Of a stretch of DNA of 64,000 bases, positions 53,550 to 62,395 are shown one piece after another; the first letter of the stretch is position 1, and each line of letters begins with the position of its first letter. The translations under genes and the position numbers were made by a program. The notes under the pieces are model-generated. The model saw only the letters and a program-made list of their open reading frames with translations. It was not told the DNA's origin and ran no database searches. The stretch comes from DATFNI01 sp963787205 (GTDB taxonomy: Bacteria; Bacteroidota; Rhodothermia; Balneolales; DATFMH01). The stretch spans positions 1 through 64,000 of the forward strand of contig CAWBCD010000029.1 of the NCBI GenBank assembly GCA_963787205.1, given 5' to 3'.

Positions 53550-54203
53550 ATGGAAATCGTTTCTTATACAGTGAATCCATTTCAGGAGAACACGTATTTA
53601 TTGATTGAGGACAGAGATGCATTACTCATTGATCCCGGCTTTGCCGATGAATCAGAGTGGAAACCGGTTGCCCGGAAACTTGAGGAAACAAAAGCAAAAC
53701 TTTGCGGTATACTTCTCACACACGCTCATATCGATCATATTCTTGGAATCCCACTGGTCAGGAAGATGATTGACCCGGATTTGCAGGTCTGGATGCATCC
53801 GGATGACAAATATTTCTGGGATTATTCCGAGGCGCAGGGATTGATGTTCGGTATACGCATTGATGACCTGGGACCATCACCATTGCCCATTCATGTGCGG
53901 GAAAATTGGAAGATGGACAGATTCGTTTTTGAAGTCAGGCATACGCCAGGACACGCTCCGGGTCATGTGGTGTTCTATCTCGAGAACGAAGGATTGCTGA
54001 TTGGGGGTGATGCTCTCTTCCGGGATAGTGTTGGGCGGACAGATCTCCATGGCGGTGATTTTAAACAACTGGAAAAATCGATACGTACACAGATATATAC
54101 ACTCCCTGACAGTACGCATGTTTTGCCTGGCCACGGTCCGGAGACAACAGTAGGCTATGAGAAAGAGCACAATCCATTTGTGAAAGCAACGAAATATGTA
54201 TAA
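53550..54203 (+). CDS. MBL-fold metallohydrolase, glyoxalase II-like
   Basis: 217 residues. The first metal motif is THAHIDHILG (about 57-66), the second HTPGHAPGHVVFYLEN, then GGDALFRDSVGRTDLHGG and LPGHGPETT with the last metal His. The strand pattern VNPFQENTYLLIEDRDALLIDPG at the start is typical of the hydroxyacylglutathione-hydrolase-like group. The dinuclear metal site is complete. It may hydrolyse a thioester; the true substrate is unknown. It is not related at close range to the frameshifted MBL protein at 1984. Confidence 0.9.
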   Translation: MEIVSYTVNPFQENTYLLIEDRDALLIDPGFADESEWKPVARKLEETKAKLCGILLTHAHIDHILGIPLVRKMIDPDLQVWMHPDDKYFWDYSEAQGLMFGIRIDDLGPSPLPIHVRENWKMDRFVFEVRHTPGHAPGHVVFYLENEGLLIGGDALFRDSVGRTDLHGGDFKQLEKSIRTQIYTLPDSTHVLPGHGPETTVGYEKEHNPFVKATKYV

Positions 54204-54241
54204 TCGAGCTGGGGTTGAACTGGTGTCATAACCATAAAATA

Positions 54242-54263
54242 AACTTAGCCCTTTTGGGCAGTT
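54242..54263. terminator. Small hairpin between convergent genes
   Basis: AACT (54242-54245) and GCCC (54248-54251) pair with GGGC (54256-54259) and AGTT (54260-54263) around TTTT. It follows the MBL gene by about 40 bases. It has no clear U tract beyond AAATTTG. Confidence 0.4.
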
Positions 54264-54285
54264 AAATTTGTTAGTTGTTACCGTT

Positions 54286-54352
54286 TTAGCCACATATTAA
54301 CGCAGATAAACTCAGATTTAATCTGTTTGGGTTCGCATAAATCCGCGGCTAA
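54286..54352. repeat. Intergenic palindromic element with degenerate 10-mer arms
   Basis: A 67-base imperfect palindrome starting TTAGCC and ending GGCTAA, with a perfect centre CAGATT-T-AATCTG (54313-54325). About two thirds of positions pair. The left arm divides into 10-mers CACATATTAA, CGCAGATAAA, CTCAGATTTA. It lies between convergent genes. Confidence 0.5.
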
Positions 54353-54385
54353 TTACTTTATTAATTAACTGGTAACTTCACTAAT

Positions 54386-55003
54386 CTAGTCAGATTTCCC
54401 GTCCAAATTTTTCAGAGCCTTCATGTATTCTTTCTTCTTATCAGGCCGCATAGCAATGAGACGCTGATACATCGACTTTGCCTCTTCGATCTTACCCTGT
54501 TTTTCATAAATATAAGCAAGGGTCTCAGTGGCAATATCGTCGACGGATTGGGAGGAAACGCTGAGATCCTCGGCAGGTGTGCTGGAATCCTGATCCAGGG
54601 TGATTTTTTTGTTTTCTGCTTCCGTCAAACGTGCAATCAACGATTCCAGGTCATGGATAAAATCGGCAGGCTGCATGTACACACTGCTCTCATTAACCGG
54701 ACTGACGTTGTTTTCAGAGGGTACCCAAGCCTGAAATGCTTCCGGATGTATGAGAAAGTAATGGAGATACTCCAGGAAGGGACTGCCAGGCGCATATGTT
54801 TTGGCTTTCAGCGCATTATCAATTGCCTTGGGCATGTCGTCGCACTGAACATGGAACCAGGCCATAAGAAAATATCCGACCGCATCAGGACCACGGCGCT
54901 TAAGATGCTTTTCCAGTTTATTGATGGTGCGTGCGGAGTCCTCTTCGAATTGTTCAGCGTATATCGCCAGAGATGGTGGTAATTCAAAAGGAAGAGGTTC
55001 CAT
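54386..55003 (-). CDS. TPR-like helical repeat protein
   Basis: 205 residues, no signal peptide. Two regions resemble TPR helices: about 30-75 (GYFLMAWFHVQCDDMPKAIDNALKAKTYAPGSPF) and 160-200 (TETLAYIYEKQGKIEEAKSMYQRLIAMRPDKKKEYMKALKNL). The second is a good TPR consensus. The middle is an acidic linker. Probably a scaffold; partner unknown. It is the last gene of a minus-strand run, about 117 bases after lptE. Confidence 0.75.
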   Translation of the reverse strand: MEPLPFELPPSLAIYAEQFEEDSARTINKLEKHLKRRGPDAVGYFLMAWFHVQCDDMPKAIDNALKAKTYAPGSPFLEYLHYFLIHPEAFQAWVPSENNVSPVNESSVYMQPADFIHDLESLIARLTEAENKKITLDQDSSTPAEDLSVSSQSVDDIATETLAYIYEKQGKIEEAKSMYQRLIAMRPDKKKEYMKALKNLDGKSD

Positions 55004-55120
55004 GAATGAAGCGTCGACAGTTTTGTGTGAACATTATAAGTTATCAGGCACCAGCCACGACAGCCTATGATACAAATATTCATCAAAAAAGTGCGAAGAA
55101 AAAGGAAATAATCCTGAAGG

Positions 55121-55642
55121 TTACCACTTGCCGATGGAATCATCGAACATTTTTCGGGCAATCATGTCCATGGCGTCGAGTGCGGCCGTCTTTTCTCCCT
55201 GGATAGGGTCTTTATTGGGATCATAATCACCGAACCCCGAGAATGTTCGCGTCCATAGCGGCTTATTGTCAGAACTATAACGATACGTAGCACTAACAGA
55301 AATTTCGACACGATTTGAACTGGCCTGTTGATTGCCACTGATGCTGAATGTTTGGTTGCTGTACGATTGAATCACACCGTCGATCAAAGCATCGGCGTTT
55401 GATTTGTCGTTTACCAGATGTAAACGGCTCTGATTCACAAATCGATTGACCAGCGCCTTGTTCAGCTCATCGCTCAGGTTACTGATCCCGCTGTTTGAAT
55501 TATCCGGAAAGAAAGGGATGTAGATGGAATGTACGTTGGCAGGAATGGAAGCACCGCTGAAACTGTAATGAAAGCACCCGGTGAGAGCCACTGCCGGGAA
55601 AACAACCAGTAATATTGGTATGAGAATTTTACGTGAGGTCAT
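55121..55642 (-). CDS. lptE: LPS assembly lipoprotein LptE-like
   Basis: 173 residues. The signal peptide ends in lipobox LTGC (Cys at about 23), followed by FHYSFSGASIPANVHSIYIPFFPDNS, a typical LptE start. The pattern LSDELNKALVNRFVNQSRLHLVNDKSNADALIDGVIQSYSNQ matches the LptE/RlpB fold, with W at the end of the strand region (PLWTRTFSGFGDYDP). It plugs LptD in the outer membrane to insert lipopolysaccharide. The ATG at 55642 lies inside the last codons of the sigma-54 activator gene (14-base overlap), so translation is probably coupled. Confidence 0.85.
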   Translation of the reverse strand: MTSRKILIPILLVVFPAVALTGCFHYSFSGASIPANVHSIYIPFFPDNSNSGISNLSDELNKALVNRFVNQSRLHLVNDKSNADALIDGVIQSYSNQTFSISGNQQASSNRVEISVSATYRYSSDNKPLWTRTFSGFGDYDPNKDPIQGEKTAALDAMDMIARKMFDDSIGKW

Positions 55643-56921
55643 ATTGATCGAGTTTGCGGTATAACGTACGCTCACTAATTCCCAGTGCCTCAGCCGCTTT
55701 ACGTCTGTTGCCTTCGAATTTTTGAAGAGCCGTCTGTATAAGAAACCTCTCTGTTTTTTCGAGGGATGGAACACTTTGATCCCTGAAGAGATTGAGGAAC
55801 TCCTCTGTTTCAGGATCCATCCATTCCTGAACTTCGGTAACCGGTTCTGGCGGTTCCGGTGATTTTTGTGGTTCCGTTCTTTCCAATGGCGACTCGGGCC
55901 AGTTGCCGATGCCCACATCCGATGATGAGGATGGCAGTGCCTTGAAATTCACCTGTTGACCGCGTGTCATGTTGCTGTAAATAAATCCGCCCATCATCTT
56001 TTTAAGGTCGTGTATCTCATTACGGAGTTCCACGAGTGCACGATAGACCAGTTCCTGGTCTCTGCCATGTTCACCCGGTCGTTGATGACTGTCATTCTGT
56101 GAATACAGCATGGGCAGGTTGTCGGCCGATCCCATATGCTGGCGGCCTTTCAGATATTTTTGAAGCGTTTCAGCGGTTACAAACTGCGATTTTTCGAGTA
56201 CGACAAGCTGCTCGGCCACATTACGCAATTCCCGGATATTGCCGGGCCAGCGGTAACTGATCAACAACTGCCGGGCATCTTCCGACAATCCCTGGTACAC
56301 AGAGTCGTATTTAGCCGAATATTCGGAAACGAAGCGCCTGAAAATCGGGATGATATCTTCCTGTCGTTCTCTCAGTGGCGGGATGCGTATCTTGACCGTG
56401 TCCAGGCGATAGAACAGATCTTCCCGGAAGTCGCCTTGCTCGACTTTCTTCCAGAGATCCTGGTTGGTTGCGGCAATCACACGCACGTCAGCCTTCCGGA
56501 GATGGCTGGAGCCGACCCGGAAGTACTCGCCACTTTCAAGAATACGCAACAACTTCACCTGAACGTTTTTGGGAGTGTCGCCAATCTCATCCAGAAAAAT
56601 AGTTCCGCCATCGGCCTTCTCGAAATAGCCGGCCCGGGCTTCATGCGCACCGGTGTACGCACCCTTCTCGTGTCCAAAAAGTTCACTTTCAATGATGCCT
56701 TCGGGGATGGCCCCACAATTGACGATCACCATATCCATCTGCTTTCGCTTGCTTAATGCATGGATAGCGCGTGCGATCACATCTTTGCCAACACCACTTT
56801 CTCCTTCGAGCAACACGGTGATATCTGTAGGGGCAACCTGACCAATCAGGTCGATGACCTGCCGGAGTGCGGCGGATTCACCAATTAAGCCAAATTTTTC
56901 CTGAAATACCTCTCTGTCCAA
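55629..56921 (-). CDS. Sigma-54-dependent transcriptional activator without receiver domain
   Basis: 430 residues. The AAA+ domain starts almost at once (GLIGESAALRQVIDLIGQVAPTDITVLLEGESGVGKD, Walker A at about 40-47) and has Walker B GGTIFLDEIGD. The sigma-54 contact loop reads GAYTGA rather than the standard GAFTGA. Residues about 275-375 are a linker rich in Pro, Glu and Ser; the C-terminus is a Fis-type HTH (LIQTALQKFEGNRRKAAEALGISERTLYRKLDQYDL). There is no N-terminal sensor, so control may come from expression level or partner binding. The gene overlaps lptE and follows miaB by 36 bases, so it may belong to that operon. Confidence 0.9.
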   Translation of the reverse strand: MDREVFQEKFGLIGESAALRQVIDLIGQVAPTDITVLLEGESGVGKDVIARAIHALSKRKQMDMVIVNCGAIPEGIIESELFGHEKGAYTGAHEARAGYFEKADGGTIFLDEIGDTPKNVQVKLLRILESGEYFRVGSSHLRKADVRVIAATNQDLWKKVEQGDFREDLFYRLDTVKIRIPPLRERQEDIIPIFRRFVSEYSAKYDSVYQGLSEDARQLLISYRWPGNIRELRNVAEQLVVLEKSQFVTAETLQKYLKGRQHMGSADNLPMLYSQNDSHQRPGEHGRDQELVYRALVELRNEIHDLKKMMGGFIYSNMTRGQQVNFKALPSSSSDVGIGNWPESPLERTEPQKSPEPPEPVTEVQEWMDPETEEFLNLFRDQSVPSLEKTERFLIQTALQKFEGNRRKAAEALGISERTLYRKLDQYDLT

Positions 56922-56957
56922 CGGAACCGGTTATTTAAACGGTTAATAGAAAAATGA

Positions 56958-58361
56958 TCAAGTCCCGACATTCCTAAATTTCGATTTAAAGGAGCCGGAG
57001 CTGGCGGGGACGTCTTCTGCATAAAATTCGGTAAGCGTTGTCTTGCGAACAGGATATCCCATCAGTGTAGCTGATGTAGTATCGGTAATCTCAACCTCAA
57101 CATAGTCGCCCGGCTGGTAATTTCTCCGATCAAAAACAACCATTTTGTTTGTATCCGTACGGCCGCAAAGTTGTTCATCAGAACGTTTACTGGTACCTTC
57201 AACCAGCACAAGATGTCGTCTGCCGATCTCCTTGCGGTTATTTCCCTCCTGGATATCCATCTGAAGCTTTATGATCTCATTGAGACGGCGTTTTTTGATC
57301 TCTTCCGGAACATCGTCCTTGTACTTGCGATTGGCAAGGGTTCGCTCACGTTCCGAATAAGCAAACATATAAGCCAGGTCGTACCGTAGCTCACTCAGCA
57401 GTGAAAGTGTATCCCGATGCTCTTCTTCCGTCTCGCCGCAAAAACCGGTAATTATGTCCGTGGATAAAGAGGCTCCCGGGATAATGGCACGCATCTTTCG
57501 GATCAGTTTCAGATAATCTTCGCGGGTGTATGGCCTGCGCATGCGTTCGAGAACCTGCGTATTTCCCGATTGTGCAGGAATATGAATGTAGTTGCAGATA
57601 TTCGGCCGTTCGTTGATTACATGCAGAAGCTCATCCGGGAAATCCTTGGGGTGCGAAGTTGAAAACCGAATTCTTATTTCGGGATTTATCTGGCTCGCAC
57701 GGTCCATCAGTTCTGCAAATTGCTTACCTGCGTCGTTATATGAATTCACATTTTGTCCGAGAAGCGTGATTTCCTTGTATCCCTGATCACTAAGCATTTT
57801 AATTTCTTCCAGGATGCTCTCGATGGGCCGGCTGCGTTCACGTCCCCGGGTGAACGGGACTACGCAAAAAGCACACATATTGTCGCATCCCCGCATAACA
57901 GAAATAAAGGCGCTGATTCCATTTCCAGTTGTGCGGACAGGGGTGATGTCGGCATAAGTTTCTTCAAGTGAGAGCAGCACATTTACCGCTTTCCTGCCGT
58001 CATCGACATTGGCGAGTAATTTCGGAATACTTCGATATGCATCCGGGCCTACCACTAGGTCAACCAGTTTTTCTTGTTCCAGGAATTGTTCGCGAACGCG
58101 TTCGGCCATGCAGCCCAGAACCCCGATCACCATATCATCTTTGACAGATTTTTTTATCGACCGGAAGTATTTGAGGCGATCCCACACCTTGCGTTCAGCA
58201 TTGTCGCGAATTGAACAGGTATTCACGAATACCACATCTGCTCCTTCGGGTTGTCCGACCGGTTTCATGCCATTCTCGACCATGATGGAGTTCACAATCT
58301 CCGAATCGGCAAAATTCATCTGACAACCGTAGGTCTCGATATAAAAAGTGCGTTCTTTCAA
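56958..58361 (-). CDS. miaB: tRNA-2-methylthio-N6-dimethylallyladenosine synthase
   Basis: 467 residues. MiaB adds the methylthio group to i6A37 of tRNAs reading UNN codons. The first iron-sulphur cluster uses Cys13, Cys49 and Cys84 (YGCQMN, NTCSIRDNAE, LGCMAER); the radical-SAM cluster uses Cys159, Cys163 and Cys166 (GCDNMCAFC), followed by VPFTRGRERSR. The C-terminal TRAM domain (about 375-440) carries RRHLVLVEGTSKRSDEQLCGRTDTNKMVVF. All six Cys are present. Confidence 0.96.
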   Translation of the reverse strand: MKERTFYIETYGCQMNFADSEIVNSIMVENGMKPVGQPEGADVVFVNTCSIRDNAERKVWDRLKYFRSIKKSVKDDMVIGVLGCMAERVREQFLEQEKLVDLVVGPDAYRSIPKLLANVDDGRKAVNVLLSLEETYADITPVRTTGNGISAFISVMRGCDNMCAFCVVPFTRGRERSRPIESILEEIKMLSDQGYKEITLLGQNVNSYNDAGKQFAELMDRASQINPEIRIRFSTSHPKDFPDELLHVINERPNICNYIHIPAQSGNTQVLERMRRPYTREDYLKLIRKMRAIIPGASLSTDIITGFCGETEEEHRDTLSLLSELRYDLAYMFAYSERERTLANRKYKDDVPEEIKKRRLNEIIKLQMDIQEGNNRKEIGRRHLVLVEGTSKRSDEQLCGRTDTNKMVVFDRRNYQPGDYVEVEITDTTSATLMGYPVRKTTLTEFYAEDVPASSGSFKSKFRNVGT

Positions 58362-58454
58362 AGCTACTACTGGTTTTTGTGGATTAGAAAAATTCAGCGC
58401 TAAAACCTTAAAATATACAAAATAACCATTGAAAGGACATTTTATCCGATTCCA

Positions 58455-58937
58455 TTAAAGCCGGTTTCTCAATTCATCTCTCCAATGGATGAAAGAGGAA
58501 TGGGAATCTTCATAACAGCTGATACACTCACTCACGATATCGGAATCATCATCCCATTTCCAGCATTTTCTCTGCCGGTCGAGTTCCGGGATCAACGGGG
58601 CGATTTGTTTGGGGTTGTGTTCGAGAAGGCGGATATGAAGATCATCGAGATGATCGGTGATTTGCTGACGTAGTAACAATGCACTGACCTGATCTTTCAT
58701 ATCAGGGCTGGATTCATCCTTTTCAAACAGGTTAAGATACGCCCGCTGCTTGTAGAGGATAACACGGTTCAGCTCCAGGAGGGCATGCCTGTCAACAGGG
58801 TCCGAAATAGTGGAGCCGGTATTACTGAACCGCCTGTAATTACGGTGAAAACGACTTACCAGGCCCAACAGGAATAATTGTGATGCACCCCAGAGTAGCT
58901 GATTTAGGTTCGACTCTGCAGAGGTTGGTTCACTCAT
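58455..58937 (-). CDS. Hypothetical helical protein in operon with pyrE
   Basis: 160 residues. I do not recognise a family. It is mostly helical with no signal peptide or strong span (the stretch LLWGASQLFLLGLVSRF at about 14-30 is only moderately hydrophobic). Several Trp and Cys residues cluster at the end (CWKWDDDSDIVSECISCYEDSHSSFIHWRDEL), with three Cys. It overlaps the pyrE stop by 4 bases, so is co-translated with it. Confidence 0.6.
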   Translation of the reverse strand: MSEPTSAESNLNQLLWGASQLFLLGLVSRFHRNYRRFSNTGSTISDPVDRHALLELNRVILYKQRAYLNLFEKDESSPDMKDQVSALLLRQQITDHLDDLHIRLLEHNPKQIAPLIPELDRQRKCWKWDDDSDIVSECISCYEDSHSSFIHWRDELRNRL

Positions 58938-59584
58938 GCGTAATTCGGCCAGATATCAGGGGTTGAACGCCACTGGGTGAGTAGTTCAAGTTCCTCGTCG
59001 TCGATGATTCCTTTTTCCTGAGCGATATTGATCAGGGTATGATAATCGGTAAGGCAGTACGCTGGTATTTTGTATTCGCCGATACGTTTTTCTGCGATAT
59101 CGAACCCGTAAGTGAAGATCGTCATCAACTGCTTTACTTCGGCACCGACAAACTTGAGTACGTCCACAACGGACAATATAGAGCCGGCAGTCGAGATCAG
59201 GTCTTCAATGATCAGGGTCGATTCGCCTTTTTTGACACCACCTTCGATTTGATTGCCCATTCCGTACGATTTGGCTTTTGAGCGAACGTAGGCCATCGGT
59301 TTTTCAAGGCGATCGGCAACCCAGGCGGCATGCGGGATACCGGCCGTGGCAGTACCTGTTATCACGTCGATATCGGGATTGGTTCTGCGTATGTGATCTA
59401 CAAAGTGCTGTGTGATTTTAGCGCGTAATTCCGGATGTCGTAATGTGAGACGGTTATCGCAATAAATCGGTGAATTCCATCCCGACGACCAAACAAAAGG
59501 TTCTGAGGGTCTCAGCACCACAGCATTGATATCCAATAATGCGTTTGCTAATTCTTCAGAAAATGATTTATCGATGATTTCCAT
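58934..59584 (-). CDS. pyrE: Orotate phosphoribosyltransferase
   Basis: 216 residues. PyrE joins orotate to PRPP, the fifth step of de novo pyrimidine synthesis. The PRPP-binding loop IEDLISTAGSILSVVDVL is clear, as are FVWSSGWNSPIYCDNR near the N-terminus and AYVRSKAKSYGMGNQIEG with the catalytic flexible-loop Lys. It lies about 100 bases downstream of pgpA and overlaps the hypothetical gene after it. Confidence 0.95.
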   Translation of the reverse strand: MEIIDKSFSEELANALLDINAVVLRPSEPFVWSSGWNSPIYCDNRLTLRHPELRAKITQHFVDHIRRTNPDIDVITGTATAGIPHAAWVADRLEKPMAYVRSKAKSYGMGNQIEGGVKKGESTLIIEDLISTAGSILSVVDVLKFVGAEVKQLMTIFTYGFDIAEKRIGEYKIPAYCLTDYHTLINIAQEKGIIDDEELELLTQWRSTPDIWPNYA

Positions 59585-59648
59585 ATGTAATACTATAAAA
59601 ACCCAAACTGTTTGTTAAAATTCTTGTCTTATAAATCCTTTTCGAGAT

Positions 59649-59670
59649 AATCTATCCTTTCGGATAGATT
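59649..59670. terminator. Hairpin between pgpA and pyrE
   Basis: AATCTATCC (59649-59657) pairs perfectly with GGATAGATT (59662-59670). On the minus strand the T run lies before rather than after the stem, so it is not a standard terminator; it may be an mRNA processing or stabilising structure. Confidence 0.45.
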
Positions 59671-59683
59671 AAAAAAATTCATC

Positions 59684-60154
59684 TTATCTAATCATTATAA
59701 ATGTAAGAAAATTCAGGCACAAACCGGCATAAACTGCGGCCAGCAAGTCATCAGCCAGAATACCGATACCTCCCTTCAGAGCCTGAAGGCGATCTACGCC
59801 GAGTATTTTTGTAATGTCGAATAACCTGAACAACACAAATCCTGAAACGACAATAATCCAAAGATATTGGGAATGAAATGAAGGTAACACAAAAATAAAG
59901 GTGAGCGCCTGTCCCGCCCATTCATCCATTACCATACGCCCGGGATCTGCTCCCCATTTTTTCTCACAAGAATCTGCCGACCAGAGTGTTAATACCGAAG
60001 TAATGATAACGAATATGACGATGCCTGTAAGATCGGTGTAAAGAGCGACAGGGATTATGAAGATCAGGGCAAACAGGCTACCCCATGTCCCCGGTATGCC
60101 GGGGATTAAACCAGAGTAAAGGCCGGTTCCTATGAACCTTTTGATTGCTTCCAT
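59684..60154 (-). CDS. pgpA: Phosphatidylglycerophosphatase A
   Basis: About 156 residues from ATG 60154, which overlaps the end of pgsA by 25 bases; a TTG at 60172 would extend it by six codons. PgpA removes the phosphate from phosphatidylglycerophosphate to make phosphatidylglycerol. Motifs: GLIPGIPGTWGSL, MDEWAGQ and GGIGILADDLLAAVYAG. It has about four spans. It acts directly on the product of PgsA, encoded just upstream, so the two genes form a two-step pathway unit. Confidence 0.9.
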   Translation of the reverse strand: MEAIKRFIGTGLYSGLIPGIPGTWGSLFALIFIIPVALYTDLTGIVIFVIITSVLTLWSADSCEKKWGADPGRMVMDEWAGQALTFIFVLPSFHSQYLWIIVVSGFVLFRLFDITKILGVDRLQALKGGIGILADDLLAAVYAGLCLNFLTFIMIR

Positions 60155-60741
60155 GCTGAATTGTTTCCCCAAAAGAATCGGTTGACAACCACATATTCAA
60201 TACCGGTGTAGACCGTTAAAATAGCTACAGCCCATAAAAGCCATGTCATTACCGGTGATTCCAGTGCAAGCCGGCAAGCCTGACCGAGCTCAATTGTGGA
60301 CATTGAAAATACCCCCATCAGCAGGATAATGTAGAGAAACAGCATCTGTATCATCGTCTTAACCTTGGCAGAATAGCGCGTTTTCATTTCGCGATTGTGG
60401 TAATCGGCCCACAAACGCAGGAACGTTGTTCCGATATCGCGCAAAATGATCAAAGCAACCGGTATCCATCCGAAAATGTTTGGGCTGAGGTAGGGCAGGC
60501 ATATGAAGCCGGATATTGTTAACAGCTTGTCGGCCAGTGGATCCAGAAATATACCCGAGCTGCTTTCAGCATGATAGGTCCGTGCTATGTATCCATCAAA
60601 AAAATCGGTAACTGCAGCCGTGGCAAACACAGCAATACTGAGCGACCTCCACACAATTTCCGGCTGGAGATACATCACCAGAAAAACGGGCGCCAGCACA
60701 ATCCGAAGGGCAGATAGTATGTTTGGAAGTGTTTTAACCAT
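60130..60741 (-). CDS. pgsA: CDP-diacylglycerol--glycerol-3-phosphate 3-phosphatidyltransferase
   Basis: 203 residues, about six spans. The CDP-alcohol phosphotransferase motif D-G-x2-A-R-x8-G-x3-D-x3-D is exact: DGYIARTYHAESSSGIFLDPLADK at about 49-72. It condenses CDP-diacylglycerol with glycerol-3-phosphate. The N-terminus LPNILSALRIVLAPVF is typical of PgsA. It is divergent from cinA and translationally coupled to pgpA. Confidence 0.94.
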   Translation of the reverse strand: MVKTLPNILSALRIVLAPVFLVMYLQPEIVWRSLSIAVFATAAVTDFFDGYIARTYHAESSSGIFLDPLADKLLTISGFICLPYLSPNIFGWIPVALIILRDIGTTFLRLWADYHNREMKTRYSAKVKTMIQMLFLYIILLMGVFSMSTIELGQACRLALESPVMTWLLWAVAILTVYTGIEYVVVNRFFWGNNSAWKQSKGS

Positions 60742-61108
60742 AGAATTTATCGAGTTACCAGATGCTCAAAATTGGTCAAAAAATACGAGGGTTACAATTG
60801 GAAATCACAGAACAGGTGTTTTGGCATGTCTGATAAGAGATTTATTTATAGCATATTAGGGAGAAAATTTCGCTGGCTTGCTGCTTGTATAATTCCTATT
60901 ACTGGAAATGGGTTTGAAGGTGGCAGTTAAGTTACCTCGCCTTTTTTAATCGGTGTTGATCGGTAATAGAAAAACCGGGAATGATGCTATCGTGCATGAG
61001 CATTACTGCAAATTGATGAATCCATAAAAGTGAATACCATTTTCCGTTATCACCACTTTATTGATATTTTAGCAACACGGAAATCAACGCCTCATTGCCT
61101 CAGATAAT
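60742..61108. other. Divergent region between pgsA and cinA
   Basis: 367 AT-rich bases containing both promoters. No gene, strong hairpin or consensus -33/-7 pair is seen; TATTTTAG near 61062-61069 only partly matches the -7 consensus. Confidence 0.35.
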
Positions 61109-62395
61109 ATGAAAGCACATATCATTACAATCGGAAACGAACTGCTCATTGGTGATATCATAAATACCAATGCTTCCTGGATCGGAAGCACACTTACTCA
61201 GTCCGGTATCCAGGTTGACAAAGTAGTGACGGTTGGTGATGATCAGGAGGATATTAACGAATCCCTCGACCAGGCACTAAAAGAGGCTGATTTAGTCATC
61301 CTGACGGGCGGACTTGGCCCCACTCACGACGATATCACAAAAAAAACCGTTGTCGATTACTTCGGTTCGCACCTGATAACGCATGAGCCGACACTGAGGC
61401 ATATCAAAAAGATTTTTGAAAAAAGAGGCCTGCCGTTCACCAAATCCAACTACGGTCAGGCTATGGTGCCTGATAACGCCGAGGTCCTTTTTAATAAGTG
61501 GGGCACAGCCCCGGGGATGCTTTTTCGTAAAGACGGACATATTGTAGTTGTATTGCCCGGGGTGCCTCATGAAATGAAGGCGCTCATCCTGGACAAATTG
61601 CTTCCCAATCTTAAGGAATCCGAGAGGGGAGAAGGGGTTTACCGGGTTTATTATTTCCAGCTTGCGGGAATCGGAGAAAGTACCCTGAGCGATGTGGTTA
61701 TTGGAGACATCGGACATATGCTCAATGGCCGTATGTCGATGGCATATCTGCCGCATATCTGGGGAATTACATTACGCATCAGCTGTTATGCCGATGACGA
61801 AAAAGAAGCAGAACAGGCACTGGAACCTGTAAAAGAGCATATTCGGGAAACTGCCGCAGAATATATCTATAGTGAAAGCAAGGACGCAGGACTGGGTTCG
61901 GTTGTCGGTTCATTGTTACGGTCGGGTGGCACTAGTCTGTCTACGGCAGAAAGTTGCACCGGCGGATTGTTGGCTAATCGTATTACTGATGTGCCCGGAA
62001 GCAGTGATTATTTTAAGGGAACAGTTGTTGCCTATGATAACGAAGTGAAAAAGACCGTTTTAGGGGTCTCCAAAGAAGCACTGGATCAACATGGGGCAGT
62101 GAGCAAGGAAGTAGCCATTGAAATGGCACGTGGAGTAGCGAAGGCTCTGGGAACTGATTATGCCCTATCAACAACCGGTATTGCCGGTCCTGGTGGCGGG
62201 ACTCCTGAAAAACCTGTAGGAACTATATGGATTGGTTTTTGGTCGAAGAAAGAGGAACTGGCCATTAAACTGCAATTGACCAAAGATCGATTGATAAATC
62301 GCGAACAGACGGTTGTAATAGCGCTTGATTTGCTCCGGCGCCGTTTAAACGGCATTGAAACGTTACCCTATCATCTGAAACCGGAATTTGCGTGA
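61109..62395 (+). CDS. cinA: CinA family protein: competence/damage-inducible protein with NMN amidohydrolase
   Basis: 428 residues with two domains. Residues about 1-170 are MoaB/MogA-like (IITIGNELLIGDIINTNASWI, VILTGGLGPTHDDITKKTV), found to hydrolyse ADP-ribose in some CinA proteins. Residues about 265-415 are the nicotinamide mononucleotide deamidase domain (STAESCTGGLLANRITDVPGSSDYFKG, with the catalytic Ser, and STTGIAGPGGGTPEKPVGTIWIG). Together they recycle NAD by-products. The stop codon overlaps the next gene's GTG start (GTGA). Confidence 0.94.
   Translation: MKAHIITIGNELLIGDIINTNASWIGSTLTQSGIQVDKVVTVGDDQEDINESLDQALKEADLVILTGGLGPTHDDITKKTVVDYFGSHLITHEPTLRHIKKIFEKRGLPFTKSNYGQAMVPDNAEVLFNKWGTAPGMLFRKDGHIVVVLPGVPHEMKALILDKLLPNLKESERGEGVYRVYYFQLAGIGESTLSDVVIGDIGHMLNGRMSMAYLPHIWGITLRISCYADDEKEAEQALEPVKEHIRETAAEYIYSESKDAGLGSVVGSLLRSGGTSLSTAESCTGGLLANRITDVPGSSDYFKGTVVAYDNEVKKTVLGVSKEALDQHGAVSKEVAIEMARGVAKALGTDYALSTTGIAGPGGGTPEKPVGTIWIGFWSKKEELAIKLQLTKDRLINREQTVVIALDLLRRRLNGIETLPYHLKPEFA

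Noticed and set aside
55643..55918. N-terminal extension of the lptE frame on the minus strand
   Set aside because: The frame lies wholly within the sigma-54 activator gene in another phase; the lipoprotein signal begins at the ATG at 55642.
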